Translations under genes and position numbers: made by a program | Assembly: GCA_036320915.1 (NCBI GenBank) | Contig: JAXBDG010000016.1 | Span: forward strand, 1,364,001-1,428,000 | Direction of reading: 5' to 3' | Source of the DNA: Linnemannia elongata | Lineage: Eukaryota > Mortierellomycota > Mortierellomycetes > Mortierellales > Mortierellaceae | DNA: 64,000 bases | The notes under the pieces: generated by a model | Database searches by the model: none | Seen by the model: the letters and a program-made list of their open reading frames with translations, nothing else | Told to the model about the DNA's origin: nothing | Shown: piece after piece, positions 46,820 to 57,225 of the stretch | Position numbering within the stretch: the stretch's first letter is position 1 | How the letters are laid out: each line of letters opens with the position of its first letter

Positions 46820-47097
46820 CCCTCGCCGTTTTTGTCACGATTGCCTCAACGGACACTGACGATGACTTCAAAGAGCTCATCAAGACCGAGAAGGCTCCTC
46901 CCTTTTACGATATCCCTGCCGATGAGCTCATCCTCTGTCGCGTCTCTATTCCTATCGTTGCTGCCAACAAGCACAAGTCCGTCGTCCTGGTCGAGATTGA
47001 TTCGTCAGCAGAGCTTGACCCAACAGATGAAGCTGACCCCCCCCCCAAAAAAAAAAAAAAAAAAAAAATCAAGATCATCGTCAAGCGACCCCGCCAG
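46820..47097 (+). pseudogene. Crinkler (CRN) N-terminal fragment
   Basis: An exon-like stretch between a CAG acceptor and a GTAATT donor encodes the ubiquitin-like part of a Crinkler-type protein: STDTDDDFKELIKTEKAPPF, then ADELILCRVSIPI, and IKIIVKRPRQ at the end. The leading exon with the usual first motif is absent. The C-terminal effector domain is absent. The middle is replaced by a C10-A22 homopolymer (47037-47068) that reads as Pro/Lys. Crinklers are known from oomycetes and several early-diverging fungi. This copy is broken at both ends and is not expected to make a working protein. Confidence 0.75.
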
Positions 47098-47669
47098 GTA
47101 ATTCAGTCTTGCTTTGTAGTGACTACTCATTGCTCACTGCTGTGTACGCGCACAACATGTGTGTGAGAGGTTTAGCTCGCAACATCTACATGTTTACTCA
47201 CGTGGAATAAAGAATATAAAGCAGTGACAGATAAAACGATACGTTCCTGTCTTGTTCACATCTTTTTCACACCTTTGCACACTTCGCTACGATGAAGGAG
47301 ACCTGTGTCAAGACCTGAGTGAGGTTCAGATGATCTGGAGGAAGAGACCATTCGATGTATGCATCATGCGCACGTGATTTGATCGACAGAATGTGGGATG
47401 GACATACTTCTACGGCTGTGGAGGACGTCACTTCAAAATTTAAACGTCATTAGGTTTCCTCCGCGCACAGGGACTCTTGTCCAGCCCTCCTTCTTTCTCC
47501 ATCCCACCTCCCACCTTTTTTTTTTTTTGGTTGATTGGTGCCTCATCACCGTCATCCACTTGTGCATCTCTTCATTCTGTCGGACCGGTCGGTAAGCATC
47601 CTGTGTTTTATTCCTATCACCTCACCTTGTCATCTCTTTGCAGTCCCTTTGCCATCCACTTGGCATAGT
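47098..47669. other. Intergenic; leader of the 3CxxC gene
   Basis: No gene. The last 200 bp are C/T-rich, as in other promoters of this window. Confidence 0.4.
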
Positions 47670-48932
47670 ATGCCAACCACTCATTTCAGTCCTTCGACTC
47701 TGCTTCGCCACTTCGCCAGTCCCTATCCCCTCTTCCGTCTCCGCTCTCCCTCCGCCTGCTCCTTAGCACAAGTCCAATCCATGTGGGTAATCGCATCCTT
47801 TGTCTTCGCCGCTAGCCTCTGTTTCCACTTCGCCGGCTACTCGGTATGGTGGTTCCTTGGTATTCCCGCTGCCTCAGCAGCAATGTGGGCGCTACACACC
47901 CTCTATGAAAAATCGAAAGTCGTATTCTTCCTCTTTATATTTGACACCTTCGCATACTTTGATGGAGTTTCGCTCTGGTGGGTCCTGAGCATACCCGCAG
48001 GTTTCGCCGCGCTATGCATAGTCCTCGTTTGCATTCTTATCTGTCGTCACCAAGACATGGACGGGAGACGTTACCCTGAAAGCAAATATGCTTCTTCCGT
48101 ACCAAGCCATAGACACCGAACTGTCAATGAAAGGACACATCTGCTGCCTTCCTATATATCCCGAACGTCCGCGGAGACCCCACAGAGAATCGCTCCTTCA
48201 CAATCGTCCTATATATTCCAGCCGTCTATTGACACTTCACCGGGAGTTTTGCCCACACTATCAAGCACATTGTGTGGTGGAGCTGTTGGTCCGGGGCTCC
48301 CGCGATATACCGCACCTGCTTATCCATCTCCAGCAGTCGTTGACACAAGTCGCCCACTCTATGCAAACTCTACATCAGGATCTTCAACGATAGTAGCAGG
48401 AAGACAGCTGGAGCCCGTTGTACGGAACAGTACTCAGCCTGCCCGTAAGATCCCTGCGCATACGCCTCCATCAGAAATCGACGGCATGCCTCTTCATGCA
48501 TCAGTAACAGCACAGGTAGACGACCGGTACCCGTATGACCGGCAGATCAAAACAGATAGCGTCCCCTATTCAACAACTCGATCTGTTGTTGGAGTTTTCA
48601 AATGCTACAGATGCGAACGAAAAAAGGACCGACCGAACGACCCACGCGAATGGACTTCCGTAGGGATCGCTGTTCAAATTTGGATGTCGTCCACCGGTCA
48701 TCGATATCGAACTCAGTTAAATTCTCAACGGTGCAAACATTGCCACATATTTGGGGAGCTTGAAGTTGATAAAGACGATTATGTCACGAAGGTCGTCAGG
48801 GTACTGGATGGCTGGACCCGCCAGCGATCAGTGGTCAAACCGCTCCAGAACTATCCCCCGACTGGTCCGCACAGGACAGACTTGTGCCATGCTTGTCAGA
48901 GGGGCGTCTGCCACCAAAAGCCCAAAAAGTAG
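47670..48932 (+). CDS. Membrane protein with 3CxxC-type zinc-binding domain
   Basis: A 420-aa frame from the first in-frame ATG at 47670. Residues about 35-70 and 85-130 contain three or four hydrophobic segments (for example MWVIASFVFAASLCFHFAGY and FAALCIVLVCILICRH), so the N-terminal third is membrane-embedded. A Ser/Pro-rich linker follows (about 135-305). The C-terminus fits the zf-3CxxC (RTP-type) family: CYRC, a Trp-Ser/W pair, RCKHC, then a HR-type segment ending LCHACQRGVC. In animals this family helps traffic receptors; fungal members are largely uncharacterised. Joining it to membrane segments suggests a zinc domain tethered to a membrane (inference). Confidence 0.75.
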   Translation: MPTTHFSPSTLLRHFASPYPLFRLRSPSACSLAQVQSMWVIASFVFAASLCFHFAGYSVWWFLGIPAASAAMWALHTLYEKSKVVFFLFIFDTFAYFDGVSLWWVLSIPAGFAALCIVLVCILICRHQDMDGRRYPESKYASSVPSHRHRTVNERTHLLPSYISRTSAETPQRIAPSQSSYIFQPSIDTSPGVLPTLSSTLCGGAVGPGLPRYTAPAYPSPAVVDTSRPLYANSTSGSSTIVAGRQLEPVVRNSTQPARKIPAHTPPSEIDGMPLHASVTAQVDDRYPYDRQIKTDSVPYSTTRSVVGVFKCYRCERKKDRPNDPREWTSVGIAVQIWMSSTGHRYRTQLNSQRCKHCHIFGELEVDKDDYVTKVVRVLDGWTRQRSVVKPLQNYPPTGPHRTDLCHACQRGVCHQKPKK

Positions 48933-49615
48933 CGTACACTCAGCAAAGAAGGTAAGGGTTCCGACTTTTTTATTCCCAACACCCTTTGCCTGATACGTTT
49001 TCGTCTAGATTCGAATAATTCGAATTAGGGTATGGTCTTTTGTGTTTCTACCACACTGTGTTTGTATTCTTACTTTGCTCCATATGTTACCTTGCCTTAT
49101 ATCTGCCTCAGCCCGTCGTAGCCCTCCTCTCCCTCAACCTCCAGATTGCTCTGCTTCATCTGCCCTGGGCGTCAAGCCGGCGCATCTGTTACTGCTAATT
49201 ATCTGTTTCTTCGTTCGTCCTTGTCTCTCTTTTCCCATTTCTGTTTTCATATCATGCATTCCCTGTTTCCCTGAATCCTTTTTCACATACACAGAAATGC
49301 ATACAAGATGAACAATACAAAATCAACGCATCCACGTTTCAAGTTGCATTCGTTCCAATGCCATCCGATCTGCGCTTACTCCTTAAAGGATTCCATGGTC
49401 ACACAATTGCCAGGGGATAGGCTATGTGAATGAGGGCAAAGGGCTACTCACGTATTCACTTGACATAAGCACCAATGGAGACTGTTTAAATTGCTGTCGT
49501 TTCTGACCCTATGACAGGGCATTGCAAGGATGACCGTGTCCAACATACTTTTACTGTTTTCCCATTCCCTCATCCTCGCTTTCTGTCGGTCTACCCTCGT
49601 CTATCTGTCCTTTTG

Positions 49616-49649
<34 letters not shown>

Positions 49650-50755
49650 ACGTGGTATGAAGTGTGAAAAAATGTAAACACAAACAAGCACTTATTTTCC
49701 GCGTAATTTGGCTCATTGTTCCCACATGTGTCTTACATCCCTTGGCCATTCACCATACCATTCCATTCACCTCTTTCTTACTCTCTTCTAACTCTTCAGC
49801 TTTCTCCTATCACCAAACCTAGTCATACCTCAACATGATTGTACACCACAACCATTAACAGGTCATATTTGTTTCTCGCGCTCTCAATACAACCAATACA
49901 ACAATCCTTCTATCACCAAAGTCATCTCTTTACTTTCCTTCTTCGCTCCTCCCTCCTTTATTCTCCTTAACTCTCCATCAAATTTATTCACTCACTCACA
50001 TCCCCTCTATTGCACACACATTATAATCCACATCAATGACGTCCTTCTATACTACTCCTACCCCAGACAAAGAGAAAAGAACGGATCAAGAGGAGCGAGC
50101 ATAAAACGTGAGGCACAAGAAGCAGCACAACGACGTAGTGACCAGCAAGCACAGAGCCAGTAGCGACAGCAACGGCACCAAGTATTGTGTGCAATTGATC
50201 AGACGTGGGCCTCTCAGTTTACCTTTCATCAGCACAAAATCTCCGAGTCGCTCACTTTGCGTAACAATCCATCCACCAGTGTCCTCCTTTTGGTATCATA
50301 CCGTAATATCCACCATCACTCCCAAAAAAAAAATTCTTTATTATTTCGTTCTTTCTTCCCTGCTTCCATAACTCGCCCTCTACTACTTAAATGATCCACT
50401 CGCGCTCTTTTCTACTCCAATTTTCTCTTCATATTGAAGCCCACACTTCTCATACCTCCTTCACTCCACCTTTCTCTCAATCACAAATACTCTACAACTA
50501 TTGAACCAAACTCTAGCCAGGTACAGATCCAGATCCAAGAACTTGCCATGCCTCTTGTTTTTTAAAGCCATGGTCAATCGCGATTATCAGACTCGTATTC
50601 AGGCCTCATTCACTCTCCTTCCTCAAGTGCTTTGTACGGAAAAGGATGCTTTACTGAGCGGTATAGACTATGTGCACGTACGAAGAACACTTAGAGAGCT
50701 CCGCTGTAAATAGGATAACATTGATTTATCATCACGGGCGCGCATCTTTACCTTG

Positions 50756-50787
<32 letters not shown>

Positions 50788-51619
50788 AGGTATTTTGTCT
50801 GGACGCCACACATAGCAACCTAGCAGCCAAGCGTTCATATCACCCGTATACACATGAGACGAACGGTAGATAAGACGAAAAGGCGTACTAATGATAACCC
50901 AAAGCTATCAAAGAAAAAAAAGATCGCACTCACATACTAGATCTGCCAGGTGTCTAAACACGTATTCATCGATGGGGCAGTCCAGAGTGTCAATCACACC
51001 TTACTCAGCCACTTGGACCCCTTTCTCTTTGTTTTTTATTATTCCTGCAGAACTTTTTTTCGGACTCTAGCGTCAGAAATGGATTGAGAGAGAGACAATT
51101 CCACTTTGGCATGCGTGCATGGAAGAAGATATGCCTACCTATAAAAGAAAACAAAGAGCGAATGGCAAGTGCTTGATGGTGAGTGACCAAAAGCGTGGAG
51201 GATGGTGAATGACCGAAGGAGAGTGATTGATGGCGAGTGTCAGAAGGTGTGGAGGACGGTGAGTGCATGATGGCGAGTGGATGAAACCCAGACGCGAGAT
51301 TTTTCTCAGTCACTAGACGTATTGATATGATCGGGACTTTTTTGACAGGAGTAAGCTTTTTTACTCCCATCGATATTAACTGCCCTCATGCAAAGCGCCT
51401 TTCTTTACTTTACCTTAGTTTATTAATAAGGGGTTAATTATTTTTAAAAAGCACTTTTGTCGATGTACTAAAAGCCCGTCGTGCTTGAAAATGAAATGAA
51501 TACATGACAGCATACAGAACTGTTTGTGTGGACAAGAGTTGGCGATAAAGAAGTGTGATCTTGACTGATATCTTTATAACATATAAACTCTGTCTTCGTC
51601 ATCCCTAAGGCTTGGGCAC
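48933..51619. other. Long intergenic region with repeats and small uncertain frames
   Basis: About 2.7 kb. It holds a 31-T run (49618-49648), a pyrimidine-rich block (49740-50500) like a promoter, and a 26-A run (50756-50781). After the C/T block, small frames occur (ATG at 50036 giving 22 codons; ATG at 50570 giving 47 codons, MVNRDYQTRIQASF...), but none has a recognisable domain. At about 51165-51290 a degenerate repeat built on GATGG(T/C)GAGTG recurs about five times. Confidence 0.45.
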
Positions 51620-53035
51620 TCACTGGAATACCTCTGCCTTAATGGTGAGAGTCGATTTGGGCTTGAGCGCTTCTAACAGCGCCTGCACTCCGATTTCTCC
51701 GATGCAATTGTCCCCCAAATCCAGGGTGGTTAGGGTCGAGTTGGTCTTGAGTGCCTCTGACAGCGCTTGAGCCCCGTTGTCTCCGATCGAGTTGTCATTC
51801 AAGTTCAGAGTGGCTAAGGTCAAGTTGGTCTTGAGTGCCTCCGACAGAGCCTGAGCTCCGTTGTCTCCGATCGAGTTGCCACACAAGGTCAAAGTAGACA
51901 GAGTCGAATTAATCTTGAGTACTTCGGATAACGACTGAGCTCCTTGGGGTCCGATCGAGTTGTTTCCAAGCTCCAATGTGGTTAGAGTGGAGTTGGTCGT
52001 GAGCGCCTCTGCCAGTGCTTGAGTTACGATGGGTTCGATTGAGTTTCCCCCCAAGTCCAGGCTGGTTAAGGTCGAGTTGGTCTTGAGTGCCTCTGACAGC
52101 GCTTGAGCTCCTTGGGGTCCGATCGAGTTGTTTCCAAGCTCCAATGTGGTCAGTGTCGGGTTGGTCTTGAGAGCCTCTGCCAGCGCCTGAGCTCCGTTGG
52201 ATTCGATATAGTTGCGCGCCAAATTCAACGTGATCAGAGTCGAGTTGATCTTGAGCGCCTCAGACAGCGCCTGAGCTCCGCTGTCTCCGATCCAATTGTC
52301 TTCCAAGTCCAGAGTGGTTAGGGCCGAGTTGGCTTTGAGTGCCTCTGACAGCACCTGAACTCCGTTGGGGCCGATCGAGTTGTCCTCCAAGCTCAGATTG
52401 GTTAGGGTCGAGTTGGTCTTGAGTGCATCAAACAGCGCCTGAGCTCCGTTGTTTCCGATCCAGTTGGACCACAAGGTCAAAGTAGTCAGAGTTGAGTTGG
52501 TCTGTAGTGCATCCGACAGCGCCTGAGCTCCGTTGGGTCTGATCGAGTTTCTCCCCAAGTGCAGGGTGGTTAGGGTCGAGTTGGTTTTGAGTGCCTCTGA
52601 CAGCGCTTGAACCCCGTTGTCTCCGATCGAGTTGCCATTTAAGTCCAGGGTGGTCAGGGTCGAGTTCATCTTGAGTGCCTCTGACAGCGCTTCAGCTTCG
52701 TTGTCTCCGATCGAGTTGTAATTCAAGTCCAAGGTAGTCAGAGTCGAATTAGCCATGACGCTAGAAACTACTTTGGCTCTTGCTGATGATAGTTTTTCAT
52801 AAACATAGTGCCCAATCTCCAGGTGTTGTATATGGTGCTTGTTTCTCTCGACAGATTCCATGCTGAGACCACGTTTTGACAACACGACAGACTTGTAGAG
52901 TGGCGGTGTAAATGAGCTGTTCCAATCCTGACTCACGCACGCGCAGGACGCGAGGTCATTGGGGCCAAGACTATTAGCAATATTTGAGCGAATCTCATGT
53001 AGATCGAGGGGATGTGTTCGAAATATCTTTGTCAT
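51620..53035 (-). CDS. F-box-like / leucine-rich repeat protein (13 repeats)
   Basis: 471 aa from the ATG at 53035; the frame stays open upstream with a hydrophobic stretch but without an ATG. Residues about 7-50 (LDLHEIRSNIANSL, then DLASCACVSQDWNSSFTP) follow the F-box-like pattern common in early-diverging fungi. From about residue 95 thirteen ribonuclease-inhibitor-type repeats of 28 residues follow, with consensus NSTLTTLDLGxNSIGxNGAQ then ALSEALKT. LRR domains bind proteins; F-box proteins link targets to SCF ubiquitin ligases. The repeats are almost identical in length and very similar at DNA level, consistent with recent internal duplication. The variable residues fall in the LDLxxN strand-turn positions that usually form the binding face. 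Confidence 0.85.
   Translation of the reverse strand: MTKIFRTHPLDLHEIRSNIANSLGPNDLASCACVSQDWNSSFTPPLYKSVVLSKRGLSMESVERNKHHIQHLEIGHYVYEKLSSARAKVVSSVMANSTLTTLDLNYNSIGDNEAEALSEALKMNSTLTTLDLNGNSIGDNGVQALSEALKTNSTLTTLHLGRNSIRPNGAQALSDALQTNSTLTTLTLWSNWIGNNGAQALFDALKTNSTLTNLSLEDNSIGPNGVQVLSEALKANSALTTLDLEDNWIGDSGAQALSEALKINSTLITLNLARNYIESNGAQALAEALKTNPTLTTLELGNNSIGPQGAQALSEALKTNSTLTSLDLGGNSIEPIVTQALAEALTTNSTLTTLELGNNSIGPQGAQSLSEVLKINSTLSTLTLCGNSIGDNGAQALSEALKTNLTLATLNLNDNSIGDNGAQALSEALKTNSTLTTLDLGDNCIGEIGVQALLEALKPKSTLTIKAEVFQ
51640..52755 (-). repeat. 84-bp tandem coding repeats (LRR array)
   Basis: Thirteen in-frame 84-bp units encode the 28-residue LRRs. Shared plus-strand words such as CCGATCGAGTTG and GCCTCTGACAGCGC(C/T)TGAG recur every 84 bp. 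Confidence 0.85.
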
Positions 53036-53524
53036 AAAGAACAAAAGCGTGAGGGCTGTAACGGGGATGATGAGGAAGATGGTATTGATGGGTAGAAAAG
53101 GAAGAAGGAACGAAATCAAGAAGATGGGCCAAGACGACAGTGATGTTGTAAGTAGTCAATGACTTGGATAAGATATATACGATGTCAGACAATAATTGTA
53201 TTAGCAACAGAGAAAGAGAGTCTGGATGAGGGAATGAGCAACAGGAAAAAGAAAGTTAAAGACAGGAGTGCTAGGGGAGAGTGGAAAAGGCTAAAAAGAT
53301 TCTGATACAAGGAGAGAGGGTTATTTATACTAATGGCTCAAAAGGTTTGGAAGTGGTTAGTAGAGGTGAGGTGGTGGGGGTGGATGAAGGAGTGGTTGAG
53401 GAAGACAATTTATGATCCTGTGACCAAACGATTCATTCATGCATCTAAATGCCATGTTCATCCAAAACAAACCTTAATTTACTGCGGCGAAAAAATAAAA
53501 AACAAAAATCTTTGGCGTGAAGAT
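53036..53524. other. Intergenic
   Basis: Upstream side of the LRR gene. A frame at 53333-53638 runs into 28S-derived sequence and is not considered a gene. Confidence 0.4.
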
Positions 53525-54046
53525 GGTACTTGTCCCTTCAATGTCGGCCCTTCTTATCATACTGAAGCAGAGTTCAGTAATCGTTGGATTGTTCACCCAT
53601 TAATAGGGAACAAGACCTGGGGTTTAGGCCGTTCGTGAGGCAAGTTAGTTTTACCCTACTGATGAAACGTTGTTGCAATAGTAGTTGGACTTAGTCCGAC
53701 AGCAACCGTCCATGCAGATAATTGGTATTTAGGCCTGTCTGAGTAGGCAATAGCCCGATGCAATCATCTGTCGGACTATGACTGAACGCCACTATATCAG
53801 GACCCGTGCTAGGACGCGACGATTACCGCCTTTCCTGATTTTTTGTTGAATACGAATAAATCTTCGGATCCTGAATCATACTACAAGAGGTACATCTTGC
53901 AAAGTAGAAAGGCTTTATAATACTCATGCTATTGTTAATTTCAAATATTGGAAGAGATATTACATCCATTGCAGACGACTTTAACTGAACGAGGTATGTT
54001 TGCTACGATCTACTGAGATTAGGCTCATTGTTCTATAGATTTGTTC
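53525..54046 (+). pseudogene. 28S rRNA 3'-end fragment (copy B)
   Basis: The plus strand follows the terminal roughly 500 bases of large-subunit rRNA: AATGTCGGCCCTTCTTATCA, GGATTGTTCACCCATTAATA, GATGAAACGTTGTTGCAATA, ACGCGACGATTACCGC, GAATACGAATAAATCTTCGG, and the 3'-terminal GCTACGATCTACTGAGATTA up to TTCTATAGATTTGT. The sarcin-ricin loop reads TAGTCCGACAGCAACC, so invariant bases are lost. It reaches the true 3' end of the rRNA, unlike copy A. Confidence 0.9.
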
Positions 54047-55176
54047 GAAAGGACAACATATTTTTTTCTTGTCTTTTTCTTTCCGAGGCGTAGTTCAAGG
54101 GTAGTTCAACATATGGTCGGGTGGTGTGGTGATGTGAACGGGGATCGTTCACTTGTTCTCACATTTTCGTCGATTCCTGGGACATACGGGTTAAGGGGTA
54201 TTAGCTAGTAATAAAAACGAAGGATGGAGCAAATCAGCTCCTCCTGCTTTTTTTTGATTTATTTAACCGACTTTTGATTTTTGTCCTTGACATCGAACTG
54301 GAAGTCCTCGATATACTCAGAAGCAGAACCCTCGCATCTCTCGCATACCCCGCGCTCATCCTCGCTCCCGTTGGAACCACGAGATCCCTCTGGTCCCATC
54401 TTGACCGTTCACGCTTTCAACCGTCGTCTCCCTTTTTACGCTTTGGGTCCTTCCCCCATCCTTTTTCTTTGGATCCCAAGCCCTCCTGAGCATTATCAGC
54501 TCCACTTCACCACAGTGGCAGCCCTTTGCCAGCTAGTGTAACATCATTCTCTATCTCTTCTTGAGCAGGTTAGTGTCCAACAAAGGGACGCCTCCAATTT
54601 TCGCCTGTGAAAGGTACTACAGTTAAGGGGTGTTAGAACAAACAACCCTCTGAAGGGACCCTGAATCATCCGACAGCTACTTGAAGCACCTGTTCATAAT
54701 CGACGTCATCAGGAGTTCCACCAGGAACCAAGTTATATCTCGCTATTGATTCCTTTGTTTCTTTTCTTATTCCTCATGTTTTTAAGGGGTCGTATGTTGA
54801 ACTTGGAGTATTTGTGTGTGGTTGGTGAGCATCTCAAGGCGTAATGATCACCGACATCGTTCAGCGTAGGTGGGTTTGGAGTGATCACTTAAGACGCGGC
54901 ACTTGGATGTGGTCTGTGCTTTCGATGCGTTTCAAATCTGCTTACATGTCTCTAGCACGACATTTTCCACGTCTAATTGTGCGCACAGTACTTGCGACTA
55001 CGCAAATACTGTGGGTGGTGATATCATGTAAAAAAAATCGCATACGTAGTGGATAAAGGTGTATTTAATCAGTGTTGGCTTGTTACTGACATTCAATCTC
55101 GGACAAAGGTCAGGGAACGAAAACTGAAGCACGTTTCGTTCGAATAAATGTAGGATGCAACGGATGCAAGGTAAGT
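54047..55176. other. Intergenic, possibly part rDNA spacer
   Basis: The sequence just after the 28S terminus may derive from the rDNA intergenic spacer. Small frames at 54274-54541 and 54844-55056 have no recognisable domain. The 17-mer GGAACCACGAGATCCCT at about 54373 recurs at about 58427. Confidence 0.35.
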
Positions 55177-56259
55177 TCAGTACGTATATCCATTGAATAC
55201 TTCATCAGACCAGCGAATCATCAGCTTTCGCATACGCTCATTGATGGCCGCCGACAGCTTGCGATCCTCCTCATCCAGCCGATCCTTACATTCGCATGAG
55301 GCGTAGTAGGCCCAACAGTTGGTCAAGCGCGCAGAACGATACAGCCTCATAAGGTAGTAAAGTTTTGCAAGGCTGATGTGTAGCTCGAGGTAAATTGGAT
55401 CGACGACGCTCATACCGGAGGATGTCGCAGATTCCTTGGCGGTCAAGAAGGCCGACAGGGCCTGGTCTTGGTAAATCGTTTTCTTGCGCTTGTCGTGGTC
55501 GGTCAGGTACTCAACCATGTAGCAGTAGTAATCACCCTTCATTGTGTTGTAGAAGACAATAGAAACGGGATCAGTGGCATTGCAGAGGATGCTATCCAGA
55601 CGGTCTATGACATCGGTAGAGAGCTGTGCGATCACGGCGTCATCGGATTTCTTGATGGTCTTCGTTCTGCCCCAGGGGTCATATGCCTTACGACGGGCCA
55701 AAAGGTCGTTGTCGTAGACTGCCATCAGCATTCTGCATTGAGCTGTTTCAATGGCCTTGTCGTTTGTGGGGACGGTCTCTTTCAAGTCGTGGATCAACTT
55801 TTTGTAGAGTTCGGCGTGTTCGGTGGTCATCGCATAAAAGTCGGGAATTCCGGGAGAGCGCTCGGAATCCCTGTCATTAGAAGGGACAGCCTCTGTCAAG
55901 TCGTCGACCATCTTTTTGTACACGTCAGTGCCTTCGTTCGTGTCCTTTGTTTGGATGTTTGTGTTCATATTGACCTCGTTTGTGCAGGTGGTGGTGGTGT
56001 TTTTGTTGATCTCTTTTATTTGGGCGTTGGTGTTGCTGTTGGCCTTGGTGTTGTTGTTGGCCCTGGTATTGTTGTTGGCCTTTTTCTTTAGGGCGTTGGC
56101 CTTCTTGTTGGTGTTTTTGGTTGGGGCGCTGGTATTCATGTTTGTCATGATGGTTGTGCGCCGAGAATTTTGGAGGGATAGGGGGGAAGCGTTAACGTCT
56201 CGCAAGGCAGGGTTGAAGTTGTGGTTATCAATGGCGTTGGTGCTATTTGTGGCAGTCAA
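55177..56259 (-). CDS. Divergent 14-3-3-like protein with Asn-rich N-terminal extension
   Basis: 360 aa, longer than the usual 240-260. The first 120 residues are Asn/Thr/Lys-rich and built of short repeats (NTNKKAN, NNNTKAN). The segment YKKMVDDLTEAVPSNDRDSE recurs in altered form as YKKLIHDLKETVPTNDKAIE, an internal duplication. The 14-3-3 core is recognisable: NDLLARRKAYDPWGR (the basic-pocket region), then VSIVFYNTMKGDYYCYMVEY, which corresponds to the family's FYxKMKGDYYRYLAE. Helices follow, with AFLTAKES and DPIYLELHISLAKLYYL. The pocket Arg of YYRYLAE is Cys here, so phosphopeptide binding may be weakened. 14-3-3 proteins are dimeric adaptors for phosphoproteins. This is probably a fast-evolving paralogue. 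Confidence 0.72.
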   Translation of the reverse strand: MTATNSTNAIDNHNFNPALRDVNASPLSLQNSRRTTIMTNMNTSAPTKNTNKKANALKKKANNNTRANNNTKANSNTNAQIKEINKNTTTTCTNEVNMNTNIQTKDTNEGTDVYKKMVDDLTEAVPSNDRDSERSPGIPDFYAMTTEHAELYKKLIHDLKETVPTNDKAIETAQCRMLMAVYDNDLLARRKAYDPWGRTKTIKKSDDAVIAQLSTDVIDRLDSILCNATDPVSIVFYNTMKGDYYCYMVEYLTDHDKRKKTIYQDQALSAFLTAKESATSSGMSVVDPIYLELHISLAKLYYLMRLYRSARLTNCWAYYASCECKDRLDEEDRKLSAAINERMRKLMIRWSDEVFNGYTY

Positions 56260-56694
56260 TTGGGCTGGAAATTTGGAAGTGGAGAAGAGAAGTTGAAGAA
56301 ATGAGTCGAAAGATATCCCTTGTTAAAAGTAAGAACATGAGAGGGTTTGAGAGGCAGTCCAGAGGCGAAAGTCGACCATTATTTGAAGGAGGAGGCTTTT
56401 TGGACACAACATATTTTTTTCTTTCCCAATTTATGCACAAGGCATGAGGGAAACGTGAAGTGAGGGTGCACGGCAACAAATTGGCTTGAGTCAAAGAGAC
56501 TTGAACAAAGGGACTGGGTTGGTGTAAAGTCAGTGAAAAGAACCAGGGGTTTGCTGACACACTCCCGCCTGGCAAACCATGAGACAAACGGTAGAGTTAA
56601 TAAATCAACTATGAGCTAAAAAATTCACCACTAATGAGAATAAAATGATAATCAAACAACGCACCTGGGAATGCTACCAACACTGTGGAAAAGA

Positions 56695-56737
<43 letters not shown>

Positions 56738-57225
56738 TATAAAATACAAGAAAAAACAACAGGATGCGAACAAGAGGTAAAAGGAGAGAGAGCGTGGATG
56801 AAGGGTACAGTGATATAGTGGCAAAGAGAGTAGAGTAAAATGTGTTGAAGAAAAGACAGAGTGGAACAGGAGAGAGAATACAGATAGCAATGTGTAAAAA
56901 AGTATGCGAAAGCAAAGAAGGAAGGAAGTAATGTAAGACAGGAAGGCAATGATAGGGATGGCGAAGAGCGTGAGAGTGGTGCAAAGAAAAAGAATGGGGT
57001 GATGGCGAATAACAAGAAGAGCGTGAGAGTATGCTATTATTCCAGAAGATAGTGTAGAACAGGAGATTTTATCGGAAGGCTGTGCTGGCTGAGGTTATTG
57101 GTCATTGTTGGATTTGACCAACGACCAATTCTCGATTATTTCTTAACATGCTGAGATACCAGAAAAGTCAAGCGAATTAGTGCAAAGGTACCAGATAAAT
57201 CCTGGGTTAGGCAGAATAACTGGCC
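56260..57225. other. Intergenic with (GA)n microsatellite
   Basis: Contains the promoter side of the minus-strand 14-3-3-like gene and a purine-rich tract with (GA)n at about 56689-56734. Open frames there are low complexity. Confidence 0.45.
56689..56734. repeat. (GA)n microsatellite
   Basis: An almost pure GA dinucleotide run of about 46 bp. Confidence 0.9.

Noticed and set aside
53333..53638. Possible 101-aa gene with RWIVHPLIGN
   Set aside because: Its C-terminal half is translated 28S rRNA (copy B), a well-known source of false protein calls.
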